Shown: positions 46,675-57,948 of the stretch, one piece after another | Position numbering within the stretch: the stretch's first letter is position 1 | Layout of the letters: each line of letters starts with the position of its first letter | Assembly: GCA_003864495.1 (NCBI GenBank) | Contig: ML133365.1 | Span: forward strand, 2,239,856-2,303,855 | DNA length: 64,000 nucleotides | Reading direction: 5' to 3' | Origin: Nemopilema nomurai | Lineage: Eukaryota > Cnidaria > Scyphozoa > Rhizostomeae > Rhizostomatidae | The notes under the pieces: model-generated | What the model saw: only the letters and a program-made list of their open reading frames with translations | What the model was told of the DNA's origin: nothing | The model's database searches: none | Translations under genes and position numbers: made by a program

Positions 46675-47080
46675 TCATGCAAATCGTGATACCAGCATGA
46701 AATTTCGCACACCTACCCAGTTTGATGCGCTGAAAAAGATAGGGGTCAGACCCCAACTCAAATTTGCCCCTGAATGCTATTTCTAGACTGGGGTACTTGA
46801 ACCCAGTCCCCTAAATGTTTACACCACAAGCATACTTCAGATAACAACAAAGAGCTGAAATTTTTTACAGGTACTAAGTTTGACGAGTTAAATATTTTGA
46901 GACACAAACCTCAACTCGAAACTGCCCCAAAATGTTATTTGGGACTGAGAGTACTTAGACCCTGTCTCATAAAGGGGTATCCTTTCACAACTCTACTACA
47001 AGTAACGGTAAAGACTTTTTCACAGATACCTAGTTTTATGCGCAGAATAAAGAAACATAAATCAATCATTACAAAACAAT
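46675..47080 (+). repeat. Left long terminal inverted repeat of the TCAA element
   Basis: Matches the reverse complement of the right arm from the tip through AGAATAAAGAAACATAAATC to ACAAAACAAT at 47,080. It contains a near-palindromic GGGGTCAGACCCC box once (46,742). Spurious near-identical reading frames on opposite strands in the two arms are a by-product of this repeat. Confidence 0.9.
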
Positions 47081-50000
47081 GCTACACTCGAAAACGAGAA
47101 AGAAAGGCTTAGTGAACAATCTTGCTAGATATGGACTCAGTGTTTCTTATAAAAGAGTCCAAAATGTACAGCTAGCAATCACCAAACAGCTTTGCAAATT
47201 GTATCAAAATGAAGGAGTTGTTTGCCCACCATCCTTGAAAAAAGGAATTTTCACATCAGCTGCTATCGACAACTGCGATGAAGGCTTTTCACGGTACAAG
47301 TATATCAGTATTCCAGCATACTGAACAAGACATTGAGCCAGAAATATTCGGTCTAGAAAGAGGGATAGAGGAAATGAATATAAAACTACAGTTACCAGCG
47401 TACTACACCGAAATTTTTTGGACGAAAACCGAAACCCCTGAATACCCAACACAGTTGGTAAATTGTGAGGAGATTGGAAATGCAGATGGAGCTTATCGGG
47501 TCGCAAATCAGTGGCTTAAGAAGTTTGAAGGTATAGGGGATGACAGTTCTCAAGTCGATGTCAAAGATAGACTTTCTTGGTCAGGGTATCACTCACAGAT
47601 GGCTGGGCACAGTAGTCGTCCTATTTGCACATCTACACAACTACCACTTCTTGAAGAAGCAATAAATTCCCCGATATGGTTCGTCATACAATGGACATAA
47701 TTCTATCAATTATGCATCAACTAAACCCACAACAGCCTGCAGTTATGACGACGGACCAGCCCGTTTATGCAATTGGAAAGAAAAATCAATGGTTATATCC
47801 TGAACTATATGGAGAGGGAAAGTTATTAATGATGATGGGCGCATTGCACATCGAAATGGCAACCCTTGATGCCTTAGGTGACTGGCTTGAAGGAAGTGGT
47901 TGGGTTGAGGTGCTAATAGAAGCTCAGATAAATTCTCCAGGCCGAGCAGAATCGGTTCTCGGTGGAACCCATATTAAGCGCACTAGATATGCTCACCAAG
48001 TCACCTGTGCAGCGTTGCATCTTCTACTCGTAAGTGCTTATAGAGAAAGTTCCACGGACATGTCAATAGATGAATGGATTGCAGCAAGGAGATCCTCATC
48101 AGCACACTTCCACTACTGGCTAATAGTCATAGAATTGGAAACTTTGCTTCTTATGTTGGTGCGAAGCATAGGTGAAGCTAACTTCCACATGTTCGTGCGT
48201 TCTTTGGAGGACACTTCTCCCTGGATGTTTGCCCTTGACCACGTCAACTATGCTAGATGGCTTCCTGTCTTTATTAATGATTTGAAATTGCTACCTGTCA
48301 AGCATCCATCAATTTATAGAGAATTCATCAAAGGAAACTTTGTGTTTCAGAAAACGAAGCGAGCCTTTTCTTGCCTTGCAGAAGACCAAGCACACGAGCA
48401 AAATAATAAAATTGTAAAAATTGATGGCGGAGCAATAGGCATTTTACAAGACCCATCTGCTTTATTGAAGTGGATGGTGGCTCGTCCAGAGATCGCTCGC
48501 ATATTGAGCTCCTTTGAATCCGATGAATTTCAAGACGAAGATAAAGATCTAGGGCATCACGAAGATTCTGATAGACATAAAATGAAATTTCGCACAGATA
48601 CCATAGCTATCAAAGACGTTTTCTCAGAGCTGGGTAACCCTTTTGAAGAAAATGATATTCTTATGCATATCACGAAGAAAACCATAATGAGTCAGTACGT
48701 GAAGCAATATGATCAATACGTCAAGGAGAGATTAGTTAAAGGAGAAGTTTCTTTAAATGATGTCATCAAACGGAATAATCTCCCACTTTTAAGAGAGAAG
48801 AATAAAGTGTCCACTTCTAAAGGAAAGCTAAAAATGGTGTCGTTGAAACAAGAGTGCAAACTTTACGCATCATTATATGTGGCATGTCAATCCCGAAATG
48901 GGGACTTGCAAGGTTTCTTCACCCATGAAAACCATTCTTATTCTCCTGCAATATCTGAATATGGCAAATTGAGAAAATGCTTCAAGGCTGATTTTTTGCC
49001 ATCCTTGGAATAATTTGGATCTACATGTCATTCGGGTCCTGATGTAACAGCCAAGATTATCGATGGTGCTGCAGCAGTACAAATGACAACACCACAAGAT
49101 GCTAAGACGTTTGGCCAATATGCTTCAGATGTATTTAGAGAGGCAATTTATAAAAGTTCTCTGCAGGAAGGGTTGTGCCGAGTTGATGTTGTGTTCGACG
49201 TATACCTGAAAGAAAGTCTGAAGTCAGAAGCAAGAGATAGGAGAGGTGCAGGTACACGGATTTCAGTTAGAGAGAAAACTCAAATATGGGGGAAATGGCA
49301 GCAGTTCCTGCGAAACGACGATAATAAAACAGATCTGTTTTGTCTACTGGCTAAGAATCTTGTATTACATAGTCCTCCAGAGAAGACGGTCATTGCTACT
49401 TGGACAAATCATTAAGCAGCACAGACATCGACTTAACTTGCTTGTCGCCTTGTAATCACGAAGAAGCGGATACGAAATTTTTTGTTCATGTTAAGCATGC
49501 AGCTGACTCTGTCCATCGAAAAGTTGTTGTGAAAACGGTGGATACCGACGTGGTTGTACTTGCAATTTCTTTTTTGCAATCCTTGCATATTGAAGAGCTG
49601 TGGGTCGAATTTGGCGTTGGAAAGCACCGGCGTTGGCTTCCAATCCACCAGTATGCTACCAACCTCGGGGAATCAATCTGCAAAGGATTGCGTTTTTGGT
49701 TTGCTTTAACTGGTTGTGATTCAGTTTCCGGTTTTGCTGGTTGAGGGAAAAAGATTGCTTGGCCAGTATGGAGGGCATATCCAGAAGCAAACGAGACATT
49801 CAAAAGGTATGCAATTGAGCTTTATTTGTATGTTGACATAAACGTAGGAAGCATCTCAAAAGAAAGGGGGCACATTTAGCAAAAAGGGGTATCTTCGTGA
49901 GCTTCAAATAGGTACTTTAATTCTGTTTCTCAAAATTGAGGGGGTCTACGTACGAGAATGTTTTTATGCAAGACTATAAAAAAGATTCAAGTATCAACGA

Positions 50001-50644
50001 ACTAATCTGTATTTATCAATGATGTATGCTATGGCGTGGTATTCTATGCAATGATTGAAAAAATATAGTTCTTTGTAAATTGTATACTTTATCTACTCCT
50101 ACAGATTATCTTCACCATGTCAAGATATATCCATCGACGATATGAATATTATTGAGAGGTACATAGTATTACTCTACGATCGCACAAGTAAACTTGGCGA
50201 TGTAAACGAGTGCCGAAGAGTGTTGTTTGCAAAAAAAAGTCGTTCAAACGAGAATCTGCCTCCAACGAAAGATGCACTTATACAGCATGTAAAACGACCA
50301 GTATACCAAGCAGGGTAAGTGTTAAGATCACTAGTTGCTCATTATACATGGCAAGGAATCATCTATTTGTAGTAACCTGCCTTCGTTTATCACTTTTTAG
50401 ACACATTTGGGGACAATCCACTCTAAATTGCCAAGTTCTTCCAAGTTATGAAAGTTGGGGGTGGACGAGAAAGGGCAACGAAATCAAGCCTTTATGGATG
50501 ACAATTCCAGAAGCATCAAAGGCTTGTTACCTGCTCATCAAGTGTAGTTGCAAGAAAAGTTGCAGTGCAAGATGCAACTGTCGTCAGCATCAGCTAGATT
50601 GCACAGAGCTCTGCCAGTGCAGTGAACAATGCAGTGATGATTAA
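47079..50644 (+). pseudogene. PIN/FEN1-like nuclease, multi-domain protein of the TCAA element
   Basis: Segments in order: an N-terminal domain (47,079-47,324) with KTRKKGLVNN, LSVSYKRVQNV, VVCPPSLKKGIFTSAAIDN; then FHGTSISVFQH (47,284 on); then the main frame (47,676-49,015) with MTTDQPVYAIGKK, LGDWLEGSGWVEVL, ALDHVNYARWLPVFI and DQAHEQNNK. A nuclease-like part follows (49,025-49,806): VDVVFDVYLKESLKSEARDRRG, PCNHEEADTKFFVH and KTVDTDVVVLAI, where the Asp/Glu pattern (FD, EEAD, DTD) and order fit FEN1/XPG-type PIN nucleases. Exons 50,105-50,314 and 50,401-50,644 end in CSCKKSCSARCNC and CTELCQCSEQC, a CXC/tesmin-like Zn-binding tail. Frameshifts lie near 47,283, 47,685, 49,015 and 49,395, and an in-frame TGA at 49,742-49,744 replaces a likely CGA. 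A nuclease acting at the element's own ends is a reasonable guess, not shown. Confidence 0.72.
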
Positions 50645-50910
50645 ATGACATTATCATCTTTAAAGACTTAAAACGAGAGTCGCAAATCTTCTAGATCGTG
50701 CATTCTAATTAATAATGTCAGGCAGCGCCAATGAGCAAGAAAACGCTCTTGGGCATTGATTTACTCTAGTAGTGAAAATTGTAAAAACCATATAAACACT
50801 ATATAAACACAAAAAGACATATTTCGCTTTCCAAGCCATCCAGGGAAAGATTTCAGAAAATTTAATACCAAGCTACCAAACCGTTTGCCTGAAATGTTGT
50901 TGTCGTAAAA

Positions 50911-51630
50911 ATTGTTTTGTAATGATTGATTTATGTTTCTTTATTCTGCGCATAAAACTAGGTATCTGTGAAAAAGTCTTTACCGTTACTTGTAGTAGAG
51001 TTGTGAAAGGATACCCCTTTATGAGACAGGGTCTAAATACTCTCAGTCCCAAATAACATTTTGGGGCAGTTTCGAGTTGAGGTTTGTGTCTCAAAATATT
51101 TAACTCGTCAAACTTAGAACCTGTAAAAAATTTCAGCTCTTTGTTGTTATCTGAAGTATGCTTGTGGTGTAAACATTTAGGGGACTGGGTTCAAGTACCC
51201 CAGTCTAAAAATAGCATTCAGGGGTAAATTTGAGTTGGGGTATGACCCTCATCGTTTTCAGCACATCAAACTATGTATCTCTACCAAATTCTGTATCTTA
51301 ATTTGGAGTTGAGTTATGATGAATGCTCCTCAAATGGACTGGGTCCGACTACCCCGGTCTAAAAATAGCATTCAGGGATAAATTTGAGTTGGGGTCTGAC
51401 CCTTATCGTTTTCAACACACCAAACTACGTACCTCTACCAAATTTTAAATCTGTATCTTAATTTGGAGTCGAGTTTTGATGAATGCTCCTTAAATGGACT
51501 GGATCCGAGTAACCCAGTCTAAAAATAGCACTCAGGGGCAAATTTGAGTTGGGGTCTGACCCCTATCTCTTTCAGCGCATCAAACTGGGTAGGTGCGCGA
51601 AATTTCATGCTGGTATCACGATTTGCATGA
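50911..51630 (-). repeat. Right long terminal inverted repeat, internally triplicated
   Basis: It mirrors the left arm but is about 310 bp longer. A ~157-bp module containing AATTTGAGTTGGGGTCTGACCC occurs about three times (boxes near 51,236, 51,392 and 51,551), against once on the left. Asymmetric module expansion suggests unequal crossover or slippage inside the arm after insertion or in the source copy. Confidence 0.88.
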
Positions 51631-51639
51631 TCAATGTTA

Positions 51640-52340
51640 TAAGAGCCCCCACTAATTATTTATTTTGCATAGATTGCAAAAAGGGCACATGCTAAACAGG
51701 CGCGGATCTAGGCTGCCGCCTGTGCCTTACGGAAGGCAGTCATTTTCCCTATGCCTATGTTGTAATGAATCTAATTTCATGTAGTCGATATTTTCTTAAT
51801 CTTTATTTGATTGAATTATAATCAACCAAAGATCATCAAAAGCATTTTTCTTGAAGCCACCCCTCCCAATAACAAAACCATCGGCATCCCCGTTTTGGAT
51901 TCCCCTATGTCATAACATATTTAAGTAGCCTCGCTTTTAAAGAGAAAGCATGCGAGTGATCAGTAATTTTGTGATAGCTATTCGTTTGGCTATCAGTTGA
52001 AAGATTGTCTAGACATAAATTTACTAGGCGGCAGATTGCATACTAAATGTCGATGACTGCGCAGATTTAGACAATACTTTTTGGGACCAACTCTAATTGG
52101 CATTGTTTTTGGGCGGCATCGAGGCGATGTATGAGAAAATGCTTATATATTGAAAACATTAGGGGTAGACACAGAATATGAAAGGGGTAAAAACGATGTT
52201 GTGCCGCCTAGATGCCTCACTCATGCTGCACCTGTTTCAAGGATGATTCAGCACGGAACAGCGATTGTTTTGATTCAGAGTACGATTAGCAGCAGCCTCT
52301 CTTCACTGTTACTTGTTCATTTTTTTAAACGGAGAGCTGA
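51640..52340. other. Spacer; possible left end of the OTU-hAT element
   Basis: A CAGGCGCGGATCTAGG string at 51,697 resembles the start of some hAT terminal repeats. Its right-hand partner was not found before the minisatellite at 56.46 kb. No gene is supportable here. Confidence 0.3.
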
Positions 52341-52343
52341 AAT

Positions 52344-55300
52344 ATGAACAATATGGATTTGTTGAAAAAGGTGGAGAGTTTGATATTTTCAGAGGATTTT
52401 GACGGCTTAAGGCATCTTTCGACGCTATAACTTCTTAAGCTTGGAAAGCTTGCCCCTTTTCCAGCTGACAAGGTGTTGGAGCAAGGCCTACAGCACGACA
52501 GTTCTGCCCGCGCTTTTTTGCCTAAAGACAAGCTATGTGACTTGGATGGACAATCGACATTTATTGCTAGGTATGTCCATTTTTTTAAGATTTTAGAAAC
52601 ATTAGATATTATAATACATTTCATTCCTGTCTCTGAGGGACGCTGGATACATTTTGGACGGGGGAGTGACCTAAACCTATTTCCAAACTATTATGGTATT
52701 TTGACACAATTATATTTGATGCCACAACCTTCAACCAAGAAGTTATGGGGCTATGGACCCCGACCCAAGTTTGCCTGCTATGGCATGGCCTATAGGAGTT
52801 TTTTGATTAAAGGAAATATATTTTGTTGCCAAATTTTATTTAGCTAATTAGGAAATAAGATCATCTATAATGAAAGGTTTTTAAAGGAATTTCTGTCAGC
52901 ATTTTTCATACAAAAGCTGTTGCAATGTTTCCTTTTTTGTATGATGATTAAATTATTTACTTTACCCTCATCAAGCATCTATACTCTTTACTTAACATCT
53001 ATGCTCCTTACAAAATTATGAATAATAAGTTTTGGCTATCAAAAATTGAAAATGTTTCAGTGTTCACTGTTTTAGATGTTTATCTTACAAAGATTTGAAA
53101 ATTAAATGATTTTTTGCCAGTGTTACTGCCAATTTTATAATGGTTTTTATTATAGACATTTTTATTACCTTTTCGTTTAGTGTGAGTGGTAATGGTAAAT
53201 GCCTGTACAATGCAGTTTCTGTGGCAATATCTGGTAATCAAAGACATCCTATGTCATACCTTGAGGGCACTGACTTCAGCTGAGCCTTTTCTTAATGCCA
53301 CTTTCTATGCCTCTCATCCCCATTTTACATCTCTGTTAGCAACAGAGAAGACGCATGGCCTCATTGGTAGATTCTTTCAATTGTCACATACTTTTGAAGT
53401 GAGTGACTTATTTAGCAAGCATTCTTGTAATTATGCACAGCTTGTTAAAATTGAAGCTCTGAAAAATTGCCAGGTTAAGAGGTGGAGCCCATTTGTATGC
53501 CTGATGGCTTTAGCCAGTGTAACAGGCATACCAATACATTCTTTGTATCCAGAAACTGGTGGAGTTGCATCTGGAAAGTATGCTGTTAAATTGTTTTATG
53601 CAGTCATAGAGCCTCGTAAAATGCCAGATGATAACAGTTCCCATATTCATTTGTTATGGTCATGCTTGGGGGGTGCTAAGAAGGATGTCAATCCACAGTT
53701 CAGGCCAAACCATATTGTTTCTGTCTTTGCTAGTGATGATCCATCTTTCATTCGGCAAGAGCAATTATTTGTCAAAGTGAAGCAAGAGACCACTCCTGCT
53801 TCAGCTCCAGCCTCAGAGAAGTCATCTAAAGTTCAGTTCCCTGCATCTTCTTCAGTTTGTCATTTGAAACAATCTAGAATTTATTTTCCTTTGTCTGCAA
53901 AGCAATCTTCAGAACTGGAAATCATTGTTCAAGAGGAGGCTGCTTCCCCTGTTTCTTGTTCTGAGCAGAATATTTCACCAAAAAATGGTATTCCAACTGA
54001 TCATGATATTGGATCCTTTTAAAGTAAAGTAGCATCTTTTACAGACAACGAAAATTATGAAATTTGCCAAAAGGTTTGGAGGCCAGATGGTGACTTTAAC
54101 TTTCCTACACAGCTGATATATGGCAAAAAGAGAAAATTCATTTCTTCATGGCTTAATGAATTTCCCTGGTTGCAATATTCCAGATTTCTTGATGGGTCCT
54201 TTTGTTTACCTTGTGTCATTTTTGGAAGAAGGATTGGTATAAATTCATCAAAAGTAGACAGGCTGGTGACAAGTCCCTTTAAAGATTGGTCATGTGCAGT
54301 TTCAAGATTCAAAATGCACAGCAAGTCAGATATTCATAAAACCTCGTTGGCAACCACGCAGTCATTTCTTAATGTAAAACAGAACAAAATTAAATCAATA
54401 GAAACAATTCAGAATAAAATTATTGATGATAAAATCACCTAAAATAGGATGAAACTTGCTTCTCTTATAAAAATTGCTCTTCTTCTTGCAAGGCGAAATG
54501 TACCATTCCGAGGACATAGGGATGACTCAAAATATTTTGACAAGGAGAACAGTGGAAATTTCCAAGCCTTGATTAACTTTAGAATTGATAGTGGCGATAC
54601 AGTTCTTAAAGAGCACTTTGATACAGCACCTAAAAATGCCACATATCGATCGAAAACTATCCAGAATGAAATAATTTCTTGTGCTGCTGAAGTAATGAAT
54701 AATAAGATCATTGCAGAAATAAAAAAGTCTAAATTCTTGTCGATTCTTGCTGACGAAGTCACTGACTGTTCCAATAAGGAACAAATGCCTCTTGTCATCA
54801 GATATGTTGATGGTAGCAATATTATCCAAGAAAGATTCATCAAGTTCATTCATTGTAATGAGGGTGTATCAGGAGAAGCCCTTAAAGATAAGATCATTGA
54901 CTGTTTGGTAAATGAATTGAATCTTGATGTTGAAAATTGCCGTGGTCAGTGCTATGATGGAGCCGGTAATATGGCTGGAAAATACTCTGGTGTAGCTGCC
55001 CGTATCCTGAACCTGAATCCTTTGGCACTGTTTACCCACTGTGCATCTCACAGACTCAACTTGTGCGTTGCTGCTGCATTTGAAAACCAGAATGTCAGTA
55101 ACATGATGGATCGAGTCAAACAGATATCCAAGTTTTTCAATTATTCTCCCAAGCGACAACAGCTGTTAGAGGAAAACATAAAGAAATTCAACCCAGGCTG
55201 CAAATACACAAAGTTATTGGATGTTTGCCGCACAAGGTGGATTTTGCGCATTGGTGGCTTGGCAAGGTTTCTAGAGATGTATGAAGCCATTGTAGAAACA

Positions 55301-56439
55301 ATGTTTGTCATTGGTAGTAACACGGATGGGAAATGGAGGACATGTGCTGGTGAAGCATACTCTTTTTGGACTCTTCTTCTTAATTTTAATTTTTTAATAA
55401 CGTTGATCATTGTAAGAAATTGCCTTGGGTATACACATACAGCTACCGAGCAGCTTCAAGGTGTATAAGTTGATATTTTAAAAGGACTGAGGATGGTAAA
55501 AACAATGACAAGATCTTTACAAACAGCAAGAGATAATATTGATATTTACCATCAAGAATGGTTTCAGACCGCGTGTGATATAGCAAATAGAGTAGAGGCT
55601 CCTATTATGGCCAACAGAACCTGCAATTCACAGAGGTACAGAAATAATGCCCCATCTTCTGACGTTTCCTCTCATTATAAAAAAATGTGTCTATTCCTTT
55701 CTTAGACCATCTGCTTGAAGCATTATTGTCGCGATTTTCAGCAGAAAACTGTATTGCGTTGAATGGTCTGTCCATTGTGCCAGCAATTATGAAATCTGAG
55801 TACAGTGAAAACCAATTAATTGGTCGAAAAATATCTCATGAAGAGCTAGAAACTTCTAATGATAACGCGGAGTCCCTACAAATGAAAGAGGACAGACAGT
55901 CTTGTGAAAACGTGCAATCATCATGCATCAAGCTAAAAAAGAAAGTGAAGTTTCAGCACCTTGACAAGAAGTGGAAAAAAGATTTTGAAAATTTTTGTTG
56001 CCAGTATGCCGGCGATCTTCCAGATATCTCAAACATTTCTCACGAAGTTGATAACTGGGAGTCTCTGTGGACAAACACACCAGATGACCTGCTACCTGAC
56101 ACCATCGCTGAAACAATCAAAGTAACAAATTGGATCTCCTTTCCAAACATTTCCACTGCTCTTCGGATCTTAGCGGTTCTTACAGTGACAAGCTGTACTT
56201 GCGAAAGATCTGCCTCTGCCATACGACTTGTCAAAACCTACACACGCAGCACTATGTCACAAGATCGCTTAAACGGGTTGGCAACCTTATACACACACCG
56301 TGATATTAGTATCAACGTTTATGAGATTATCGATTTATTTTCCCGCAAGCACGAGAGAAGGATTACTCTTCACAACCTTCTTAATTCTGGTAATGAGCTA
56401 GAACCCAACGATGACGTATTGTATTCAGAGCTTTATTAA
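52344..56439 (+). pseudogene. OTU-like protease domain fused to a hAT transposase
   Basis: Exon 1 (52,344-52,570) encodes MNNMDLLKKVES, a TAA (52,428-52,430), LGKLAPFPADKVLEQGLQHD and LCDLDGQSTFI, ending TAG|GTATGT. Exon 2 starts after TTTCGTTTAG at 53,181 with SVSGNGKCLYNAVSVAISGN, an OTU/vertnin-like active-site loop keeping the Cys but with Asp and Asn replaced. After a frame change near 53,250, RALTSAEPFLNATFYA, WSPFVCLMALASVTG, and FRPNHIVSVFAS follow; the NHIVSV His suits the OTU catalytic His. A Ser/Pro-rich linker leads to DHDIGSF, a TAA (54,020), then in the same frame VWRPDGDFNFP, FLDGSFCLPCVIFG (TTF-type finger), ILADEVTDCSNKEQM, CYDGAGNMAGK, HCASHRLNLC, CRTRWILR and the dimerisation block TSCTCERSASAIRLVKTY. 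In-frame TAAs at 54,440 and 55,466 and a shift near 55,682 also break it. The constant frame across the OTU-hAT junction supports one ancestral protein. Confidence 0.7.
52575..53180. other. Intron of the OTU-hAT gene
   Basis: AT-rich sequence between the GTATGT donor at 52,571 and the TTTAG acceptor at 53,180. It contains short frames without homology and no other feature. Confidence 0.5.
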
Positions 56440-56456
56440 CAAAATCCGGGTTTCTG

Positions 56457-57948
56457 AATCAAAGAACTGAATCCAGATTTATGAACAGTTTTACAGAGTT
56501 ACCTTATTTTATTGCCAGCCTTGTCTTTATCAAAGAACTGAATCCAGATTTATGAACAGTTTTACAGAGTTACCTTATTTCATTGCCAGCCTTGTCTTTA
56601 TAAAAGAACTGAATACAGATTTATGAACAGTTTTACAGAGTTACCTTATTTTATTACCAGCCTTGTCTTTATCAAAGAACTGAATCCAGATTTATGAACA
56701 GTTTTACAGAGTTACCTTATTTTATTGCCAGCCTTGTCTTTATCAAAGAACTGAATCCAGATTTATGAACAGTTTTACAGAGTTACCTTATTTCATTGCC
56801 AGCCTTGTCTTTATAAAAGAACTGAATACAGATTTATGAACAGTTTTACAGAGTTACTTTATTTTATTGCCAGCCTTGTCTTTATAAAAGAACTGAATAC
56901 AGATTTATGAACAGTTTTACAGAGTTACCTTATTTTATTACCAGCCTTGTCTTTATCAAAGAACTGAATCCAGATTTATGAACAGTTTTACAGGGTTACT
57001 TTATTTTATTGCCAGCCTTGTCTCTATCAAAGAACTGAATCCAGATTTATGAACAGTTTTACAGAGTTACCTTATTTTATTGCCAGCCTTGTCTTTATTA
57101 AAGAACTGAATCCAGATTTATGAACAGTTTTACAGAGTTACCTTATTTTATTGCCAGCCTTGTCTTTATCAAAGAACTGAATCCAGATTATGGACAGTTT
57201 TACAGAGTTACCTTATTTTATTGCCAACCTTGTCTTTATAAAAGAACTGAATACAGATTTATGAACAGTTTTACAGAGTTACCTTATTTTATTACCAGCC
57301 TTGTCTTTATAAAAGAACTGAATGCAGATTTATGAACAGTTTTACAGAGTTACCTTATTTTATTGCCAGCCTTGTCTTTATTAAAGAACTGAATCCAGAT
57401 TTATGAACAGTTTTATAGAGTTACCTTATTTTATTGCCAGCCTTGTCTTTATCAAAGAACTGAATCCAGATTTATGAACAGTTTTACAGAGTTACCTTAT
57501 TTCATTGCCAGCCTTGTCTTTATAAAAGAACTGAATACAGATTTATGAACAGTTTTACAGAGTTACTTTATTTTATTGCCAGCCTTGTCTTTATAAAAGA
57601 ACTGAATACAGATTTATGAACAGTTTTACAGAGTTACCTTATTTTATTACCAGCCTTGTCTTTATCAAAGAACTGAATCCAGATTTATGAACAGTTTTAC
57701 AGAGTTACCTTATTTTATTGCCAGCCTTGTCTTTATCAAAGAACTGAATCCAGATTATGAACAGTTTTACAGAGTTACCTTATTTTATTGCCAGCCTTGT
57801 CTTTATCAAGGAACTGAATCCAAATTTATGAACAGTTTTACAGAGTTACCTTATTTCATTGCCAGCCTTGTCTTTATCAAAGAACTGAATCCAGATTTAT
57901 GAACAGTTTTACAGAGTTACTTTATTTTATTGCCAGCCTTGTCTCTAT
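56457..57948. repeat. 71-bp minisatellite, main block (~21 copies)
   Basis: Unit: CTGAATCCAGATTTATGAAC, AGTTTTACAGAGTTACCTTA, TTTTATTGCCAGCCTTGTCT, TTATCAAAGAA. Successive units begin at 56,467, 56,538, 56,609 and so on. A few units are one base shorter. Variants (CATTGCC, TATAAAAG, TTACTTTA, TACCAGCC) recur in the same order about 709 bp apart (for example TTACTTTATTTTATTGCC at 56,854 and 57,563), showing a ~10-unit block duplication. The period is not a multiple of three, so ORFs inside it are artefacts. The array starts within 20 bases of the OTU-hAT stop codon. Confidence 0.95.

Larger units (their letters stand above)
46675..51630 (+). mobile_element. TCAA-flanked element with long inverted repeats (4,956 bp)
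   Basis: The ends are TCATGCAAATCGTGATACC on the left (46,675) and its complement on the right (ending 51,630). Each is flanked by TCAA (46,671-46,674 and 51,631-51,634), suggesting a 4-bp target duplication. The inverted repeats are long: 406 bp on the left and 720 bp on the right. The only genes are one plus-strand reading frame (47,079-50,644) coding for a PIN-nuclease-like protein with a Cys-rich tail. No DDE, hAT, P or reverse-transcriptase motif is recognisable. I cannot assign it confidently to a named superfamily. The coding style is common in cnidarian and some fish genomes as an unannotated repetitive family (from memory). Confidence 0.8.

Noticed and set aside
46897..47112. Near-identical short proteins on opposite strands at 46,897-47,112 and 50,873-51,094
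   Set aside because: They are chance frames inside the long inverted repeats of the TCAA element, not a duplicated gene.
51697..51712. CAGGCGCGGATCTAGG as a certain end of the OTU-hAT element
   Set aside because: Only one end is visible; without a partner repeat or a duplicated flank it is a candidate only.
57120..57902. Repetitive 71-residue frames (MNSFTELPYFIASLVFIKEL-type)
   Set aside because: By-products of the 71-bp minisatellite; the period is not a multiple of three, so no longer repeat protein is possible.
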